Assembly: GCF_001274785.1 (NCBI RefSeq)
Contig: NZ_LHPI01000004.1
Coordinates: 220,871-284,870, forward strand
From: Vibrio hepatarius
Lineage (GTDB): Bacteria; Pseudomonadota; Gammaproteobacteria; Enterobacterales; Vibrionaceae
Direction of reading: 5' to 3'
Length of the DNA: 64,000 bases
The number at the start of each line of letters is the position of its first letter. The first letter of the stretch is position 1. This document shows, one piece after another, positions 1-8,350 of this stretch. The notes below the pieces were generated by a model. The model did no database searches and was not told the DNA's origin. It saw only the letters and a program-made list of their open reading frames with translations. Both the position numbers and the translations under genes were made by a program.

Positions 1-147
1 ACCTCTGAGATTACTCGTAACACAGTGGGTATTCGTGACGTATCGAATGATTTAGCTGATGAAGCGCACGAAGCAGCCGCGCAAGCCGCGCAGCTTTCAG
101 AGTTGTCATACGAGCTTGAACAAGAGATCCAACGCTTTAAGCTTTAA
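1..147 (+). CDS. Methyl-accepting chemotaxis protein, C-terminal fragment
   Basis: Only the last 48 codons lie in the window; the frame is open from base 1 to the stop at 147. The residues are rich in Ala, Glu, Gln and Leu in a heptad pattern (IRDVSNDLADEA then AAQAAQLSELSYELEQEI), which fits the C-terminal helical hairpin end of a chemoreceptor, after the signalling tip. The protein would act in the inner membrane with CheA/CheW. An intrinsic terminator follows directly. The family call rests on this tail alone, so the ligand domain is unknown. Confidence 0.7.
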   Translation, partial: TSEITRNTVGIRDVSNDLADEAHEAAAQAAQLSELSYELEQEIQRFKL

Positions 148-161
148 CGGAATTTCTTTGC

Positions 162-190
162 AAACGCCCGGCTTTATGTCGGGCGTTTTT
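162..190 (+). terminator. Intrinsic terminator after the chemoreceptor gene
   Basis: The stem AAACGCCCG / CGGGCGTTT has a 9-base loop and is followed by a T run. It lies 15 bases after the stop codon at 147. Confidence 0.85.
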
Positions 191-346
191 GTATTTGTAT
201 GGCAGGCAGTTTTCGAAAACGTTAATTCTCGAAGTTCGTCTAACTGAAACGATAGTATTCGTACTCAGAACCTCATCAAGACCGTTGTTCCACATGCAAT
301 AAACGTCACCTTTGACGTGGTGTGAGAATACCGCCTTGACGCCTTG

Positions 347-1288
347 TTACCTGCAGAACTCAATTCGTGCTCTTCTATTTGTACTGTATTTCAAGTCGTT
401 AAGTGTTTCTCTGATTATTGTTCTATCAAAGAAACGATTGGCTTCTTGTGTGTTTTCTTTTGTTCCCAGCGTTAGTATGAGCCTCTTCAAAAAAGGCAAA
501 TCACCAGCGATTTCAGAAAACAATAAAGGATCAATCTTTGAGTTAATGATGGCCAGTTCGGTAATTGAACTCCCCTTAATCCCAGATAGAGAAGAGAGCC
601 CATTCATAGTATCCAGTACTAAGCTCTTCATTCTCCCTAGGTTGGAGATATCTGGAATGCATGTGACTTGTTTGAGAGTGCTTAGGCTCAGTCTCTCAAG
701 ACATGGCAGACTTTCTATTGAACTAAGGTCGTGTAATTTCTTTACCCAGAGTATCTCTAAGCTTTGGAGATTGGTGAGCTCTTTAATCGCGTTCAAGCTT
801 TCAAATGTACCGAAACCCAAATATAGATGTTCTAAGTTAATTAAATCGGCGACATGCTCAATCTGTTTTTCCTGATACCCTGTCAAGCTAAGGTCTGTGA
901 GGCCAGTTAGGCTGGTGATGGAATCGATATCCTTCTTATTTCTTACCAAGCTTAAAGAGTTTAGATTATTGAGTTTAGCTAGTGGCTTTAAAGATACTGT
1001 CTTTTTATTGAATTCACCTAGGCTCAAAAATTCTATTTGGCTTACATGCTCGGCGATGGCGCCAATACTGGTTACTGAGGGAAGAAAAACCTCTAAGGCT
1101 CTTATGTCAGAATAATGTTTAAGAAAACTTAAATCATAATCCTTTTCAGAAGACCAAGTCGGACCAAATGCGTCGCCGAAATGAGAGAGTGATATCCCAT
1201 CTATTTTTCCTTGGCGTACCTCTTCAGCGATAGAAACATGTTCTTCATCATTCAAGTTGTCGGCGATCTTTTTTAGTTTTACGCTCAT
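347..1288 (-). CDS. Leucine-rich-repeat protein of unknown function
   Basis: About 313 residues with at least eight irregular 20-24-residue leucine-rich repeats (for example LNNLNSLSLVRN, LTGLTDLSLTG, LINLEHLYLGFG, LTNLQSLEILW), the spacing of internalin-like LRRs. There is no signal peptide, membrane segment or catalytic motif, so it is probably a cytoplasmic binding scaffold. I chose the ATG at 1288 (MSVKLKK); an in-frame start at 1309 adds seven residues. It stands alone, on the strand opposite the chemoreceptor, and has no obvious operon partner. LRR genes are sparse in Vibrio cores, so this may be accessory DNA. The partner is unknown. Confidence 0.75.
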   Translation of the reverse strand: MSVKLKKIADNLNDEEHVSIAEEVRQGKIDGISLSHFGDAFGPTWSSEKDYDLSFLKHYSDIRALEVFLPSVTSIGAIAEHVSQIEFLSLGEFNKKTVSLKPLAKLNNLNSLSLVRNKKDIDSITSLTGLTDLSLTGYQEKQIEHVADLINLEHLYLGFGTFESLNAIKELTNLQSLEILWVKKLHDLSSIESLPCLERLSLSTLKQVTCIPDISNLGRMKSLVLDTMNGLSSLSGIKGSSITELAIINSKIDPLLFSEIAGDLPFLKRLILTLGTKENTQEANRFFDRTIIRETLNDLKYSTNRRARIEFCR

Positions 1289-1429
1289 CGTCTTTAACCT
1301 AGTTAGCAATGGGCGACAACACTATGTCACCCAAACTTAAGAATTGTGCCATAAACACATAAGCCAAACTTTGAACTAAACCGCCAAGCGTTGAGCAACC
1401 CTTTTAAACGCTTTGTTAAGCGACGGTTC

Positions 1430-1651
1430 TTATTTGCAGAAGGTCTCGATATACAGGGCTTCGACTTTGTCTCTTGCCCATTGAGTTTTACGCAAAAACT
1501 TTAATGATGATTTGATAGAAGGGTTGTTGTAGAAACAGTTGATTTGAATTTCTGCATCTAAGCCTTCCCAACCATAGTGTTCTTGTAAACGCACAAGGAT
1601 CTTTTCTAAGGTTAAACCGTGTAGTGGGTTATTGGGTTGTTCTTGGCTCAT
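1430..1651 (-). CDS. VF530 family (DUF2132) small protein
   Basis: A 73-residue protein with the layout known for the VF530/DUF2132 family: an N-terminal [13 protein letters not shown] segment, then [19 protein letters not shown] and the basic stretch [23 protein letters not shown]. Family members are small conserved proteins annotated as possible DNA-binding proteins, with length matching this one. No signal peptide is present. The gene is monocistronic, transcribed on the minus strand, with about 270 bases of non-coding DNA between its start and the EF-hand gene. The exact function is not established. Confidence 0.8.
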   Translation of the reverse strand: MSQEQPNNPLHGLTLEKILVRLQEHYGWEGLDAEIQINCFYNNPSIKSSLKFLRKTQWARDKVEALYIETFCK

Positions 1652-1924
1652 TTCTGGCGGTTCCTACCGTATCTAAATTTAAACGCTGAGTTTACCAGAA
1701 CGACCAACGACATTTTCAAATTTTCACCAATCGAAAGCCTATGTAGCACGAATGTTTCCATTTGGAGAGCACAGAAGGACTCAAGTTTTTCGTTCTTCAC
1801 ATTGAGAGAAGCCATTTTTGCCACCACTCAATTTTCGGTGTTTTTCAGTGACAACTTATCGATTGTAAACACCATGGTCTAAACTTAGTAAGCAGTGTGC
1901 GCAATAGAAACCTAGGAGGCTACT

Positions 1925-2395
1925 TTGCAAAAGCTAACAAGTTTTATGCTGGTCGGTTTATTGGTGTCGCTACCACTTAGTGCCAGCGAAGAAGAATCTG
2001 ACGGTATGATGATGAACCATGGTTCAAAATCGCCACCTTCAATGGAAATGATGGATAGCAATGGTGATGGCGAAATTACTCAAGAAGAATTTGATGCCCA
2101 CCGTGACAACATGATGATGGGTGAAGTTGAAGAGGAAGAAGAAAGCGAAATGCACCACGATATGATGAGTGCGTTTGCCTCGTTTGATAAGAACAAAGAT
2201 GGGGTCGTGACTGAAGATGAGCTGGCGGCTCACGCAAAATACTCTAACCCTGGTAATGGTACAGGCACCTTGTTAGATAACAAACAGAAAAACAGCAACA
2301 TGAGTGACCGAAGCAATAAGAGCGACAAAGGGAACAAAGGTGGAAACCGGGATAACGGCAATTCTGGTGGAAACAAAGGTGGTAAAGATAAATAG
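1925..2395 (+). CDS. Secreted EF-hand calcium-binding protein
   Basis: Starts at TTG 1925, chosen because a full AGGAGG (1914-1919) sits five bases upstream and the first 20 residues form a signal peptide (ending LPLSA). Two canonical EF-hand loops follow, D44-E55 (DSNGDGEITQEE) and D88-E99 (DKNKDGVVTEDE). Between them is a Met/Glu/His-rich linker. The last 45 residues are a low-complexity Asn/Lys/Gly/Ser tail. The protein is probably periplasmic or exported and binds Ca2+. The gene stands alone and shares a terminator with purC. The His/Met-rich parts might also bind other metals; that is speculation. Confidence 0.8.
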   Translation: MQKLTSFMLVGLLVSLPLSASEEESDGMMMNHGSKSPPSMEMMDSNGDGEITQEEFDAHRDNMMMGEVEEEEESEMHHDMMSAFASFDKNKDGVVTEDELAAHAKYSNPGNGTGTLLDNKQKNSNMSDRSNKSDKGNKGGNRDNGNSGGNKGGKDK

Positions 2396-2408
2396 TCTTA
2401 CTCGATAT

Positions 2409-2440
2409 AAAAAACGCCCTTAAACAAGGGCGTTTTTTTG
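2409..2440. terminator. Bidirectional terminator between EF-hand gene and purC
   Basis: The stem AAAACGCCCTT / AAGGGCGTTTT is flanked by A and T runs. It lies between two convergent genes, so it can serve both strands. Confidence 0.85.
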
Positions 2441-2442
2441 TG

Positions 2443-3546
2443 TTAATCAACCAAGCCGTATTGCGTGCTAAGAATGTCGATAATTTCTTTCTTAGGGTTA
2501 TCGCTTAGGTTAATTGGTTGTCCTGTAATCTTCTCTGCAATTCCGGTGTATGTTTTAGAGATGTCCATTAATGCTTCAAGCGGCAGCTCGTTTTCACGTG
2601 CTAATGCTTCGCGCTCTGGCATACGGTCTTTGTTCAACAGGATATCTGGATCAGGGAAGTGGTTCAGTAAGAATTGGCGGAAACCTTCTTTTGAGTTCTC
2701 AACGATATTCCCCAACTGATATTGCTGTTTGTCCCAGATACGTGATGAATCTGGCGTACCCACTTCATCCATGTAGATAAGCTTTTCGTTACCAGCTGCG
2801 TCTGTTACGTAACCAAATTCGAATTTGGTATCGACAAAAATCTGTTCAACAGCATCCAGCGCATTGCTGATCACACCGAAGCCCTCACGCAACAGCTTTT
2901 CGTATTGCGCAATGTCTTCTGCTTTAGAAAAGTTAAAAGCAGCAAAGTTACCTTCGATATTTTTACGAGTAATATTCACATCGTCGGCTTCAGGCACGCC
3001 TGGGATACCTTTTAGAATACCTTTGGTTGACGGTGTCATTAGAAGCTCTGGTAACGCTTTGTCTTTTTGCAGGCCTTCTGGAAGTTCAATACCACAGAAT
3101 TCACGCTCGCCTTTTTCGTAAGCACGCCACATGGAACCAGTAATGTATTGACGACAAATCGCCTCAATCATAATTGGCTTCGCTTTTTGTACGATCCAAA
3201 CCAGTGGGTGAGGGATGTCTAAGATGTGACTGTCAGCTAAGCCATTGTCTTTAAACAGCTTAAACCAGTGGTTCGAAATGGCGTTGAGTGCCGCACCTTT
3301 ACCCGGAACACCTTTCAGGCCACCTTCGCCGTGCCAAATACAGTCAAACGCTGAAATACGGTCACTGATTACCATGATAGCTAAAGGAGCATCAGGTGCG
3401 ACGTTGTAACCTTTCTCTTGAATTAGGCGTTTACTGTCTGCTTCAGTTAACCAATAAACAGAACGTACTTTACCGCTGTGAACGGGCTTATCAGTGCGAA
3501 TGGGTAGATCGTCATTAACGGCAAGAACTTGATCAGCGAGACTCAT
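2443..3546 (-). CDS. purC: Phosphoribosylaminoimidazole-succinocarboxamide synthase
   Basis: 367 residues. The enzyme joins CAIR and aspartate with ATP to give SAICAR, the eighth step of purine synthesis, in the cytoplasm. Visible signatures are [10 protein letters not shown] (N-terminal SAICAR synthetase loop), [12 protein letters not shown], the [19 protein letters not shown] segment and the [10 protein letters not shown] / [12 protein letters not shown] motifs near the C-terminus. The protein is the longer type of about 367 residues found in Vibrio, not the 237-residue E. coli form. A 16-base PurR-like palindrome lies about 100 bases upstream of the start, which fits purine repression. Confidence 0.95.
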   Translation of the reverse strand: MSLADQVLAVNDDLPIRTDKPVHSGKVRSVYWLTEADSKRLIQEKGYNVAPDAPLAIMVISDRISAFDCIWHGEGGLKGVPGKGAALNAISNHWFKLFKDNGLADSHILDIPHPLVWIVQKAKPIMIEAICRQYITGSMWRAYEKGEREFCGIELPEGLQKDKALPELLMTPSTKGILKGIPGVPEADDVNITRKNIEGNFAAFNFSKAEDIAQYEKLLREGFGVISNALDAVEQIFVDTKFEFGYVTDAAGNEKLIYMDEVGTPDSSRIWDKQQYQLGNIVENSKEGFRQFLLNHFPDPDILLNKDRMPEREALARENELPLEALMDISKTYTGIAEKITGQPINLSDNPKKEIIDILSTQYGLVD

Positions 3547-3645
3547 TTAGACATTCCTATCTTTGTCAAAAATGGGTGAAAGCCCCTAATTAGGCCATCG
3601 ATTTGCAGAGCATGATACCAGAACTATTTTACGCTTCCAGAGAAA

Positions 3646-3661
3646 AAGCAAACGTTTGCTT
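3646..3661 (-). promoter_or_regulatory. Putative PurR operator of purC
   Basis: AAGCAAACGTTTGCTT is a perfect 16-base palindrome. It matches the PurR consensus ACGCAAACGTTTGCGT at all but the two outer symmetric positions. It sits 100 bases upstream of the purC start. Confidence 0.85.
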
Positions 3662-3705
3662 AATTTTTTGGCATGTTAGGTTAAGTGGAGAATATTGAGA
3701 GGAAA

Positions 3706-3736
3706 AGAAAAGGCCTCTCAAGAAAAGAGGCCAAAA
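3706..3736 (-). terminator. Intrinsic terminator of the SulA-like gene
   Basis: On the minus strand, GGCCTCT, a 7-base loop and AGAGGCC are followed by TTTTCTTTT. It lies just past the stop codon at 3759. Confidence 0.75.
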
Positions 3737-3758
3737 GACAGTGTCATCGTCGAGCTTA

Positions 3759-4154
3759 TTAATGGAACTGATTTGCTCTGCCCTCGACGAAAAATACTTC
3801 ACATTGATGTTGACGACCTAAGCTGCGAAGTAACACCTGATCGATGCTTGTAATGTTGTTTGAGGCAACAACTGCGCTCGCATTACCTGACTTAATGGCT
3901 TTGATAACGATCTCAAGCTCAGATTGTGTTTGAGAGGCTTTCATTTGGATGATTTTTTTGCAACTCACTTTGTATGAAGAGAACTGGGAAAAGTCAGGGC
4001 GCGGACACTCTGCAGTAAATAAGATCCACTGATCTTGATTAGATAGGCCAGCTAAACGAGCAAGTGTCGTATCTTCAATGTTCATTGGTTGCGTTGGTTG
4101 TGCAAGAACGTTGAATCTTGATACTGAACGAGATTGTGCTTGAAACTGAATCAT
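3759..4154 (-). CDS. sulA: SulA-like SOS-induced cell division inhibitor
   Basis: 131 residues. The middle part LARLAGLSNQDQWILFTAE, then SCKKIIQMKASQTQSELEIV and IKAIKSGNASAVV, follows the SulA layout: a WQLWL-like strand, a VMQIS-like strand, then VRALRTGNYSVVIGWL. SulA blocks FtsZ assembly after DNA damage. The strongest support is the promoter: a near-consensus LexA box overlaps the -10 element. A ribosome site AAGGA lies seven bases before the ATG. Homology to E. coli SulA is distant by eye, so the symbol is a reasoned assignment. The gene is monocistronic. Confidence 0.7.
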   Translation of the reverse strand: MIQFQAQSRSVSRFNVLAQPTQPMNIEDTTLARLAGLSNQDQWILFTAECPRPDFSQFSSYKVSCKKIIQMKASQTQSELEIVIKAIKSGNASAVVASNNITSIDQVLLRSLGRQHQCEVFFVEGRANQFH

Positions 4155-4175
4155 AATACTGTCCTTTCATACATG

Positions 4176-4191
4176 CTGTATGTGTATACAG
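4176..4191 (-). promoter_or_regulatory. LexA (SOS) box
   Basis: CTGTATACACATACAG on the minus strand fits CTGT-N8-ACAG exactly, and the flanking bases TA and CA extend the match to the 20-base consensus. It overlaps the -10 element of the SulA-like gene. Confidence 0.92.
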
Positions 4192-4216
4192 TAGTTTGTT
4201 TGTGCCAACTGATCAA
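4188..4216 (-). promoter_or_regulatory. Sigma-70 promoter of the SulA-like gene
   Basis: On the minus strand TTGATC (-35, 4211-4216) and TACTGT (-10, 4188-4193) are 17 bases apart. The -10 element lies inside the LexA operator. Confidence 0.65.
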
Positions 4217-4461
4217 GCGTTTTTTGTGTGAATTTTAGTCGTTTCAAATCGTCTAGTAATTTGTTTTCTATTTAAGGTGTTGATTTTAATTAAAAATTTG
4301 ATTGGGTGAGGTTTTGGGCTTAAATATGAATGTATGAGAAATTGTGAGCGACAACACAAGTCAATATACAGTGTTATACAGTGGTTGACTGTTTAGATAG
4401 GCAAATGGTTTGTAACTGACAGCGCACTGAAGCGCCGTCAGCAAGTTAAAATGCTTGGTAT
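4194..4461. other. Non-coding gap between the SulA-like promoter and the glycerophosphodiesterase gene
   Basis: An AT-rich stretch with no gene that I can support. It holds a 9-base direct repeat, TATACAGTG at 4365-4373 and again at 4375-4383, ten bases apart. Otherwise I see nothing in it. Confidence 0.5.
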
Positions 4462-5175
4462 TTAAAGTAGAAAGCGAGCGGGGAAGTCGCTAAATATCGC
4501 ATTAAGATTGGAAAGGTGTTTTAGGCGTCTAGGGTTGTTCACCGTGTAGCACCAAACCTGATAGCCCTCTGCTTGAAGCGTTGCGACATGCTTTTTGTTG
4601 GTCCAAAGATGGTTTAAGTTACAACTGAATGCGTCAACTTCACGAAGCAAGGCTTTGACTTTTCCTGTGAGTCGCTCTGAGAGCACTCCGAGCCGATAAT
4701 CAGGCAGCAGTTGGTGTAAATGACGAATGACATCGGCGCTAAAGCTTGAGAGCATGATGTTGTCTTTATCAACTTCGGCTTTGTTTAAGGTTTGTGTGAC
4801 TAACTCACAAACAGCTTGGGCATCATGGCGGTCAATTTTTACTTCCAGATTCAGTTTCAGGTTGTTCACTTGCGCCAACTGCAGCAGTTCTTCCAATGTC
4901 ATGATCGATTCACCAACAAAATCAGTGTCAAACCAATTCCCGAAATCGAGTTCTTTTAACTGCTTGAGTGTTAACTCGTCGATACGGCCAGAGCCATTAC
5001 TGCAGCGATCGACGGTATGATCGTGACACACTACCAAGACATTATCGAGCGTTGGCTGAATATCGACTTCAACCCACTCTAATCCAAGCTCAATGGCGGC
5101 TAAAATACTTGCTCTGCTGTTTTCAGGAAAATGGCCAGCAACGCCACGGTGACCTACAACAATCATTGCAGACAT
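4462..5175 (-). CDS. ugpQ: Glycerophosphodiester phosphodiesterase
   Basis: 237 residues with the GDPD TIM-barrel signatures: VGHRG near residue 8, PENSRASILAAIELGLEWVEVDIQPTLD with the metal-binding Glu and Asp, and the catalytic CHDHTVDR. Later come LNLEVKID and the C-terminal VWCYTVNN. It hydrolyses glycerophosphodiesters to glycerol-3-phosphate and an alcohol. No signal peptide is visible, so it is the cytoplasmic UgpQ type rather than periplasmic GlpQ. A start three codons later (MIVVGHRG) is possible. It stands alone, not beside ugp transport genes. The symbol is by similarity. Confidence 0.85.
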   Translation of the reverse strand: MSAMIVVGHRGVAGHFPENSRASILAAIELGLEWVEVDIQPTLDNVLVVCHDHTVDRCSNGSGRIDELTLKQLKELDFGNWFDTDFVGESIMTLEELLQLAQVNNLKLNLEVKIDRHDAQAVCELVTQTLNKAEVDKDNIMLSSFSADVIRHLHQLLPDYRLGVLSERLTGKVKALLREVDAFSCNLNHLWTNKKHVATLQAEGYQVWCYTVNNPRRLKHLSNLNAIFSDFPARFLL

Positions 5176-5309
5176 ATCTCCATATAAATTACCCGTTTAG
5201 ATTACTCTGAAAGCGTTTAAACAGACAGATAATTCTTGGCGTTCATGGATTAAATCTGACACTATCGATCACAGACAAATTACAAAAATAAAATTAAGAG
5301 AACAGAATT

Positions 5310-6182
5310 GTGAACGCTGAACGTAAAGCTGCATGGATACTTGTCGCAACGACGGGGATAGCAGGGCTGGGGTGGATTTTTTCCAAAGAGACGATTCAAG
5401 GTTTGCCGCCTTTCGGATTCGTCGGGCTGCGATTTCTTGTAGCTTCGATATTCTTGTTGCCGTTATGCTATAAACATCTAAAGGATTTAACACTAAGTTT
5501 GTTGGCGCAGGCGGTAGGTGCTGGTGCAATTTTAGCAGCGGCTTTGCTGACTTGGATTCATGCCATTTCCATTAGTGAGACCTTGGGTGAAGGGGCGTTT
5601 ATTGTCAGCTTATCGATGATCATTGTGCCGATTGTCGCGTGGTTACTGTTTAAGGAAAGGCCAAAAAGAGCGTTCTGGTTCGCCATGCCGATAGCGGTGT
5701 CTGGGCTCGCGATGTTGTCACTAAGAGACGGTTGGAATAGTTCCATCGGCCAGATTTGGTTCCTCATTAATGCATGTTTGCTTGCTTTGCACTTCAACGT
5801 GAACAGTAAACTCGCACATAAGATGCCGATCTTACTGCTTACCTGTGTCCAACTTTTTGCAACCGGGATAATCGCCCTGATGGCATCACTCATGTTTGAG
5901 ACATTTCCAGAAAACGTTGAATCGTCGATTTGGGGCTGGTTCGCAGCTAGTGCTTTGTTGGCTACCAGCTTGCGTTACGTAATGCAAACCCTTGGCCAAA
6001 AGGGAAGTAATCCTGCCAACGCGGCGTTAATTATGTTGTTAGAGCCTATCTGGACCGTGATACTGAGTATTACTTGGTACGGAGAACAATTATCGACGAA
6101 CAAGTTGATTGGTTGCGGTTTAATCTTGCTCGCGCTGGTTTTCTATCGCACCGATGGACGCATATTTAAAATGAGATACTAA
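5310..6182 (+). CDS. EamA/DMT family inner-membrane transporter
   Basis: 290 residues with about ten hydrophobic segments arranged as two EamA repeats of five (the second begins near residue 145, IGQIWFLINACLLALHFNVNS). Typical features are PPFGFVGLRFL in the first repeat and LEPIWTVILSITWYGE in the second. Members export metabolites or amino acids. The start is GTG 5310, with AAGAGA about ten bases upstream; no better ATG exists nearby. It stands alone between a minus-strand gene and the dehydrogenase gene. The substrate cannot be read from the sequence. Confidence 0.85.
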   Translation: MNAERKAAWILVATTGIAGLGWIFSKETIQGLPPFGFVGLRFLVASIFLLPLCYKHLKDLTLSLLAQAVGAGAILAAALLTWIHAISISETLGEGAFIVSLSMIIVPIVAWLLFKERPKRAFWFAMPIAVSGLAMLSLRDGWNSSIGQIWFLINACLLALHFNVNSKLAHKMPILLLTCVQLFATGIIALMASLMFETFPENVESSIWGWFAASALLATSLRYVMQTLGQKGSNPANAALIMLLEPIWTVILSITWYGEQLSTNKLIGCGLILLALVFYRTDGRIFKMRY

Positions 6183-6242
6183 AATTAAGTTAGGTAATTC
6201 AAAGTAAAATCTCAATTTCAGTGCGCTGATAGGGATAACAAA

Positions 6243-7196
6243 ATGAAAATTGGAGTGGTTGGCGCTGGCGCAGTCGGGGTTGGTATTTGCAACTACCTGC
6301 TGACACTCGGCAGCATTAGCGAACTCGTTCTATTGGACAAGCATTTAGAGCGAGCAGAAGGAGAGGTGTTTGATTTTAGGCACACCGCGGCACTGACTTT
6401 TTCAAAAAATACCCACATCGTTCCGACAGACGACTACCTGACGTTGATTGGCGCGGATATCGTAGTGATTACGGCTGGCGCACAAATACAGCAAGGCCAA
6501 AGCAGGATTGATGTCGCGGAAGCCAATAGCAAAATTGGCGTGCAGATAGCGAAAGAGATAGAACGTGTTGCACCACTTGCTACATTAATCGTAGTAACCA
6601 ATCCATGTGACATTGTCACGCACTTCATCGTTAAGAACACCAATTTTCCGAATAATCGCGTCATAAGTAGCGGTTGTGTCATCGACACTGCGCGTTTGAT
6701 GACTATTGTTGCTAATCGCGTCAATATCGATCCTAAGAACATCTTTGGTTATGTCCTAGGCGAGCATGGCAGTAATTGTTTTACTCCCAAAAGCCTTATT
6801 TCTATCGCTGGGCAGCCAGCGGATTACTATTGTGATACGCACAATTTAGGGCTGATTTGCCCTAACGAGTTATTAGAGTCAGTCAAGAAAGCGGGTTATG
6901 AGATTTTTAAGCGCAAGCGCAATACCACACACGGAATTGCGGCGAGTGTCTTTCGCATTATTCAGGCGATTATGATCAATGAGCGTTCAGTTTTACCGGT
7001 GGGGACTCTACTCAATGGTCAGTATGGGCTTAAGGATGTGGTGTTGAGTTTACCCACTGTGGTTGGCAGAAACGGAGCTGAGTCCATTTTGAACCACCCG
7101 TTTACTGAGGAAGAGATCAATACCTTGATGCTGATTGCGAAAAACGTGCGCACGATTACTGAACAAGTGGCGACTAAGACAGGGTTAAACGTGTAA
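6243..7196 (+). CDS. Lactate/malate dehydrogenase family NAD-dependent 2-hydroxyacid dehydrogenase
   Basis: 317 residues. The NAD-binding fold opens with GAGAVGVGI (residues 7-15). Catalytic residues of the family are present: Arg88 in the mobile loop, Asp148 and Arg151 in DTAR, and His175 in GEHG. The substrate-specificity position, Gln in LDH and Arg in MDH, appears to be Ile82 (loop AGAQIQQGQSR), so the preferred substrate may be a bulkier 2-oxoacid rather than pyruvate. GEHGDS is changed to GEHGSN. Annotation as L-lactate dehydrogenase is likely in databases but is not certain. The gene has its own start 60 bases after the exporter gene. Confidence 0.85.
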   Translation: MKIGVVGAGAVGVGICNYLLTLGSISELVLLDKHLERAEGEVFDFRHTAALTFSKNTHIVPTDDYLTLIGADIVVITAGAQIQQGQSRIDVAEANSKIGVQIAKEIERVAPLATLIVVTNPCDIVTHFIVKNTNFPNNRVISSGCVIDTARLMTIVANRVNIDPKNIFGYVLGEHGSNCFTPKSLISIAGQPADYYCDTHNLGLICPNELLESVKKAGYEIFKRKRNTTHGIAASVFRIIQAIMINERSVLPVGTLLNGQYGLKDVVLSLPTVVGRNGAESILNHPFTEEEINTLMLIAKNVRTITEQVATKTGLNV

Positions 7197-7296
7197 GAGC
7201 GTATACCAGTATCACATCTTAGAGTTATTGCTCTGTTGTTTTTCGTGCTTATTGCTAAATTTATAAATGTAAATAATTTGTTAATCTGGCGAAAAA

Positions 7297-8073
7297 ATGA
7301 AAATTCATAAGATCGATGGCTACATACAGAAAATGTACCTTGCAGAGTATCCAGACAAACTGCTTTTGCTGGATGGTGCGAGCAGGGCAGACATCCCATA
7401 TTTAAAGCACTTTATTACGCATACGTTGAATCGACCTTTTAACTCGCTCACGGCCGTTGTGGTAACTCACATGCATCCAGATCACGCAGGTGCAGCCCAC
7501 AAACTGAGGGAACAAACTGGCTGTAAAATTATCTCCGCTAACAAAAGCACACATTGGTACGGCGGCCTACACGGCGTCTTAATGCACATCACCGATATTG
7601 CTTTAGCGAAATGGGTCGCGAGTCGAATGAAAAAGCCACAGCGATTACTCTGGTATTCACGCAAACTGCTCCCAGACATCAAGCTCAACGACGGTGACAT
7701 GATTCCGATGTTTGAAGATTGGCAAGTATTAGACGTTCCAGGTCATACCGATAGAGACATAGCGCTGTTTCACGCCGAACAAGACGTCCTTTACGTTGCC
7801 GATTTGATTGTTCAGGTCAAAAACAAACTGATTTCGCCTTTTCCTATCTTCTATCCAAATCAATATCGCGCCTCAATCGAAAGAGTTTTCAATATGCGTC
7901 CTAAAACCTTACTCATCGCACATGGTGGTGAGGTCACGCTAGATGAGCCAGCGTATCAATACCTTGTTCAAACCGCACCACGAACACCGTCGACGCACTG
8001 GCGTGCAACTAAGATAAAAATCAAGAGCTTACTTGGTGCAATCTGGGCGTTTGGTTTCGCAACCAGTAAGTAG
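7297..8073 (+). CDS. Metallo-beta-lactamase-fold hydrolase
   Basis: 258 residues with the zinc-binding signature HMHPDH (58-63), then DVPGHTDRDIALF with the third His, VADLIV with the bridging Asp, and LIAHGGE with the last His. This is the full set for a dinuclear metal site of the MBL fold. There is no signal peptide, so it is cytoplasmic. The family includes glyoxalase II-like enzymes, lactonases and nucleases; nothing here picks one. It is separate from the flanking genes by about 100 and 280 bases. Confidence 0.85.
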   Translation: MKIHKIDGYIQKMYLAEYPDKLLLLDGASRADIPYLKHFITHTLNRPFNSLTAVVVTHMHPDHAGAAHKLREQTGCKIISANKSTHWYGGLHGVLMHITDIALAKWVASRMKKPQRLLWYSRKLLPDIKLNDGDMIPMFEDWQVLDVPGHTDRDIALFHAEQDVLYVADLIVQVKNKLISPFPIFYPNQYRASIERVFNMRPKTLLIAHGGEVTLDEPAYQYLVQTAPRTPSTHWRATKIKIKSLLGAIWAFGFATSK

Positions 8074-8102
8074 TTCTCTACTTCAGCAACATCGCTACTC
8101 AA

Positions 8103-8151
8103 GGTTGATAAGTCGTTATTTATGCCCCGCAAAGCACTGCAGGCTTATCAA
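8103..8151. repeat. Long-spaced inverted repeat upstream of the TonB2 operon
   Basis: GTTGATAAG (8103-8111) pairs perfectly with CTTATCAAC (8143-8151) across 31 bases that include a smaller GCC/GGC pairing. No T run follows on either strand, so it is not a simple terminator. Confidence 0.6.
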
Positions 8152-8350
8152 CGGCATTGTTTCCGTCCGAGGTTTACTCGGGAGCAAGCTACTGAAAGTC
8201 TTTCCAGCAATAACTAAGTTTATTTCTATCAATAGCTTATGGGTAAAATATAAGCTTTCACTAGAAAGTTGAACTTTGCCTTAATCTCATTACTATGTGA
8301 TGCTTAGCTATTCAGTGTTTTCTCTGATTTGACCAACCAAAAAGAAGCCC

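Noticed and set aside
312..875. 187-codon plus-strand frame across the LRR gene
   Set aside because: It is the shadow of the LRR gene; the minus-strand frame shows clear repeats and a good start.
1637..1882. 81-codon plus-strand frame before the EF-hand gene
   Set aside because: No ribosome site, no family features, and it covers the start of the VF530-type gene on the other strand.
8074..8350. Fur box for the TonB2 operon
   Set aside because: No stretch resembles GATAATGATAATCATTATC well enough.
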